NCBI GenBank assembly: GCA_016284485.1
Contig: JAEEOX010000053.1
Coordinates: 1 to 7,416, forward strand
DNA: 7,416 bases
Source of the DNA: Bacillota bacterium
Lineage (GTDB): Bacteria; Bacillota; Clostridia; Peptostreptococcales; Anaerovoracaceae
Direction: 5' to 3'
Positions within the stretch are counted from its first letter, which is position 1; each line of letters begins with the position of its first letter. Both the position numbers and the translations under genes were made by a program. The notes beneath the pieces were generated by a model. The model searched no databases and was not told the DNA's origin. It worked only from the letters and a program-made list of their open reading frames with translations. Of this stretch, positions 5,939 through 7,416 are shown one piece after another.

Positions 5939-6685
5939 TTAAAGAGTGATTATCTCCGGCTCACCGTCCGTTACGACTATAGTGTTCTCGTAATGGGCTG
6001 CCCAGCCTCCGTCAACGGTAACTGCTGTCCAGTCGTCATCCAGCACTTCCACCTTCCAGTTTCCCTCACAGATCATGGGTTCCACCGCAAGCGTCATGCC
6101 TTTCTGAAGCCTGGGATTGGGTCCGGCGCAGACATAATTGGGTATCTGCGGATCCTCATGCATTTCGGATCCTATGCCGTGTCCCACAAAATCTCTGATG
6201 ACTCCGAAGCCCTCTCCTTCCACGGTGTTTTGCACCGCTCTGGAGATGTCTCTCAGCCTCTTTCCCGGCACCGCATTTCTGATGCCGTCGAAGAAGGCGC
6301 GCTCCGCTGTGTCGATCAGGTGTTGAGCATCCTCGCTGATAATTCCTACTCCGTAGGTCCTGCAGGCGTCCGCCATGTAACCTTTGTATTCCACCACCAG
6401 ATCGCAGCTCACTATATCCCCTTCCCTGAGGATACGGTCCTTGGAGGGGATCCCGTGGACCACCTCTTCGTTGACCGAAGTGCAGACCGATGCCGGATAG
6501 CCGTAGTAGCCTTTCTCAGCGGCCTTCATTCCGTGCTCTTTTACGGTCTTTTCCACAAGATCATCGATGTCCTTGGTGGAGATGCCCGGCTTGATAAGGT
6601 CTTCCAGCTCTCTGAATATGAGGCTGCAGACCTTACCTGCCTCTCGCATCAACCGTATTTCATGCTCTGATTTGATTACTATCAT
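5939..6685 (-). CDS. map: Methionine aminopeptidase, type I
   Basis: The 248-residue cytoplasmic metalloprotease removes the initiator methionine from nascent proteins after deformylation. All five metal ligands are present: D95, D106, H169, E202 and E233, with active-site H77 and H176. They sit two positions before their E. coli counterparts. Motifs include VHGIP (76-80), FVGHGIG (166-172), VEP (201-203) and HYENT (231-235). No N-terminal SEC-C zinc finger is present. The segment before the second ligand reads GYMADACRT where GYHGD-type sequences are common. The start ATG 6685 lies 2 nt after the adk stop, so translational coupling is likely. Confidence 0.97.
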   Translation of the reverse strand: MIVIKSEHEIRLMREAGKVCSLIFRELEDLIKPGISTKDIDDLVEKTVKEHGMKAAEKGYYGYPASVCTSVNEEVVHGIPSKDRILREGDIVSCDLVVEYKGYMADACRTYGVGIISEDAQHLIDTAERAFFDGIRNAVPGKRLRDISRAVQNTVEGEGFGVIRDFVGHGIGSEMHEDPQIPNYVCAGPNPRLQKGMTLAVEPMICEGNWKVEVLDDDWTAVTVDGGWAAHYENTIVVTDGEPEIITL

Positions 6686-6687
6686 CG

Positions 6688-7335
6688 TTATTCACCGATG
6701 GCCTTCACGATGTCGCTGAAGACGCTGTCCAGGTCAGCAGCACCGTCGATGGTGGCGATGTTGCCGGCCTTCTCGTAATAATCAACCAGGGGCTTTGTCT
6801 GAGAATCGTACACGTCGATCCTGTTTGTCACAGTCTCAAGGTTGTCGTCCGGTCTCTGGATGAGTTCTCCGCCGCAGAAGTCACAGACGCCTTCCTCCTT
6901 GGGAGGAACGCTGACTACGTGGAAGGAAGCTCCGCAGACCTTGCAGACTCTTCTGCCTGTAAGTCTGGTGATGAGTTCGTCCTTTTCAACGGCCAGGTTA
7001 AGGACCACGTCGATCATGGAATCGTGTTCCTTAAGGAATTCATCAAGCTTCTCAGCCTGGTAGACCGTTCTCGGGAAACCGTCAAGAAGGAATCCGTTTT
7101 CGCAGTCCGGCTCCAGGAGCCTGGATGTTGCAAGATCGCATACCAGGTCATCTGGAACAAGTTCGCCCTTGTTCATGTATTCCTGAGCCTTCTTGCCAAG
7201 CTCGGTCCCGTTCTTGATGTTTTCTCTGAAGATGTCACCCGTTGAGATGTGAGGGACTCCGTATTTTTCAACTATTTTCACCGCCTGGGTGCCTTTGCCG
7301 GCTCCCGGGGGCCCAAGCAAAATTGTTCTCAGCAT
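6688..7335 (-). CDS. adk: Adenylate kinase with zinc-type LID
   Basis: The 215-residue cytoplasmic enzyme interconverts ATP + AMP and 2 ADP, keeping adenylate pools balanced. The P-loop is GPPGAGKGT (8-16), the AMP-binding region follows (STGDIFRENI, 31-40), and DGFPRT (85-90) is the family signature. The long LID holds GRRVCKVCG and CDFCGGEL: Cys131, Cys134, Cys151 and Cys154 form a structural zinc site typical of Gram-positive kinases. RPDDN (161-165) follows. The ATG at 7335 has AGAGGTG at 7341-7347, in the 12-nt gap after secY. Adk between secY and map is the standard spc-operon order in Firmicutes. Confidence 0.98.
   Translation of the reverse strand: MLRTILLGPPGAGKGTQAVKIVEKYGVPHISTGDIFRENIKNGTELGKKAQEYMNKGELVPDDLVCDLATSRLLEPDCENGFLLDGFPRTVYQAEKLDEFLKEHDSMIDVVLNLAVEKDELITRLTGRRVCKVCGASFHVVSVPPKEEGVCDFCGGELIQRPDDNLETVTNRIDVYDSQTKPLVDYYEKAGNIATIDGAADLDSVFSDIVKAIGE
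6692..6696 (-). promoter_or_regulatory. Ribosome binding site of map inside the adk 3' end
   Basis: GGTGA lies 6 nt upstream of the map ATG and within the last codons of adk. It is weaker than the other sites in the operon, which supports coupling of map to adk translation. Confidence 0.55.
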
Positions 7336-7347
7336 TTTTGCACCTCT

Positions 7348-7416
7348 TTATTTCAGGAATCCCTGATAGTTTCTCATGAGCATCTGATTCTCAAGAGCTC
7401 TCACTGTCTCAAGTGC
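7348..7416 (-). CDS. secY: Preprotein translocase subunit SecY, C-terminal 22 residues (5' part outside window)
   Basis: The right edge encodes, on the minus strand, a tail reading ALETVRALENQMLMRNYQGF followed by LK and TAA (7348-7350). The ALETV...LENQMLMR...GFL pattern is the conserved cytoplasmic end of SecY, the channel of the Sec translocon. Only 22 residues are visible, so the call rests on this tail and on the position directly upstream of adk (12-nt gap). Confidence 0.92.
   Translation of the reverse strand, partial: ALETVRALENQMLMRNYQGFLK

Noticed and set aside
5906..6670. 254-residue plus-strand open frame antisense to map
   Set aside because: It is the complement of a clear map gene with all catalytic residues; the predicted protein resembles nothing.

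Overview
The window looks like a piece of a Clostridia chromosome, most likely Lachnospiraceae or a close relative. The reasons are the gene order secY-adk-map-infA-rpmJ-rpsM-rpsK-rpsD-rpoA-rplQ, a uS4 protein of the cysteine-poor type that begins MAVNRDPVLKRCR, an adenylate kinase with a four-cysteine zinc LID as in Gram-positive bacteria, strong AGGAGG-type ribosome binding sites, and a convergent surface protein with cell wall binding type 2 repeats. The placement rests on recognised sequence patterns; no search was run.

Region 1 (1-2574, plus strand) is the 3' part of a large secreted or surface protein gene that begins upstream of the window. From N to C terminus the visible 857 residues hold two tandem ~125-residue beta-rich repeats, an alpha-toroid (prenyltransferase/squalene-cyclase-like) region of about 300 residues, and three cell wall binding type 2 repeats ending 3 residues before the stop.

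Region 2 (2575-2669) is a short convergent intergenic stretch with two neighbouring hairpins. One is followed by a T-run on the plus strand and ends the surface gene. The other is followed by a T-rich tail on the minus strand and ends the ribosomal operon.

Region 3 (2670-7416, minus strand) is the distal spc/alpha ribosomal operon, read right to left: the SecY C-terminus, adenylate kinase, methionine aminopeptidase, IF-1, bL36, uS13, uS11, uS4, RNA polymerase alpha and bL17. Gaps are 2-48 nt except for a 131-nt gap between rpmJ and rpsM, which can fold into two hairpins just ahead of the rpsM ribosome binding site. The genes serve linked tasks: protein export (SecY), nucleotide balance (Adk), nascent-chain processing (Map), translation initiation (IF-1), ribosome assembly (S13, S11, S4, L36, L17) and transcription (RpoA). 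The operon promoter lies outside the window.

Most of the window is ordinary core genome. The parts worth a second look are the surface protein's architecture and repeats, and the structured rpmJ-rpsM gap. No mobile element, CRISPR array, tRNA or rRNA was seen.
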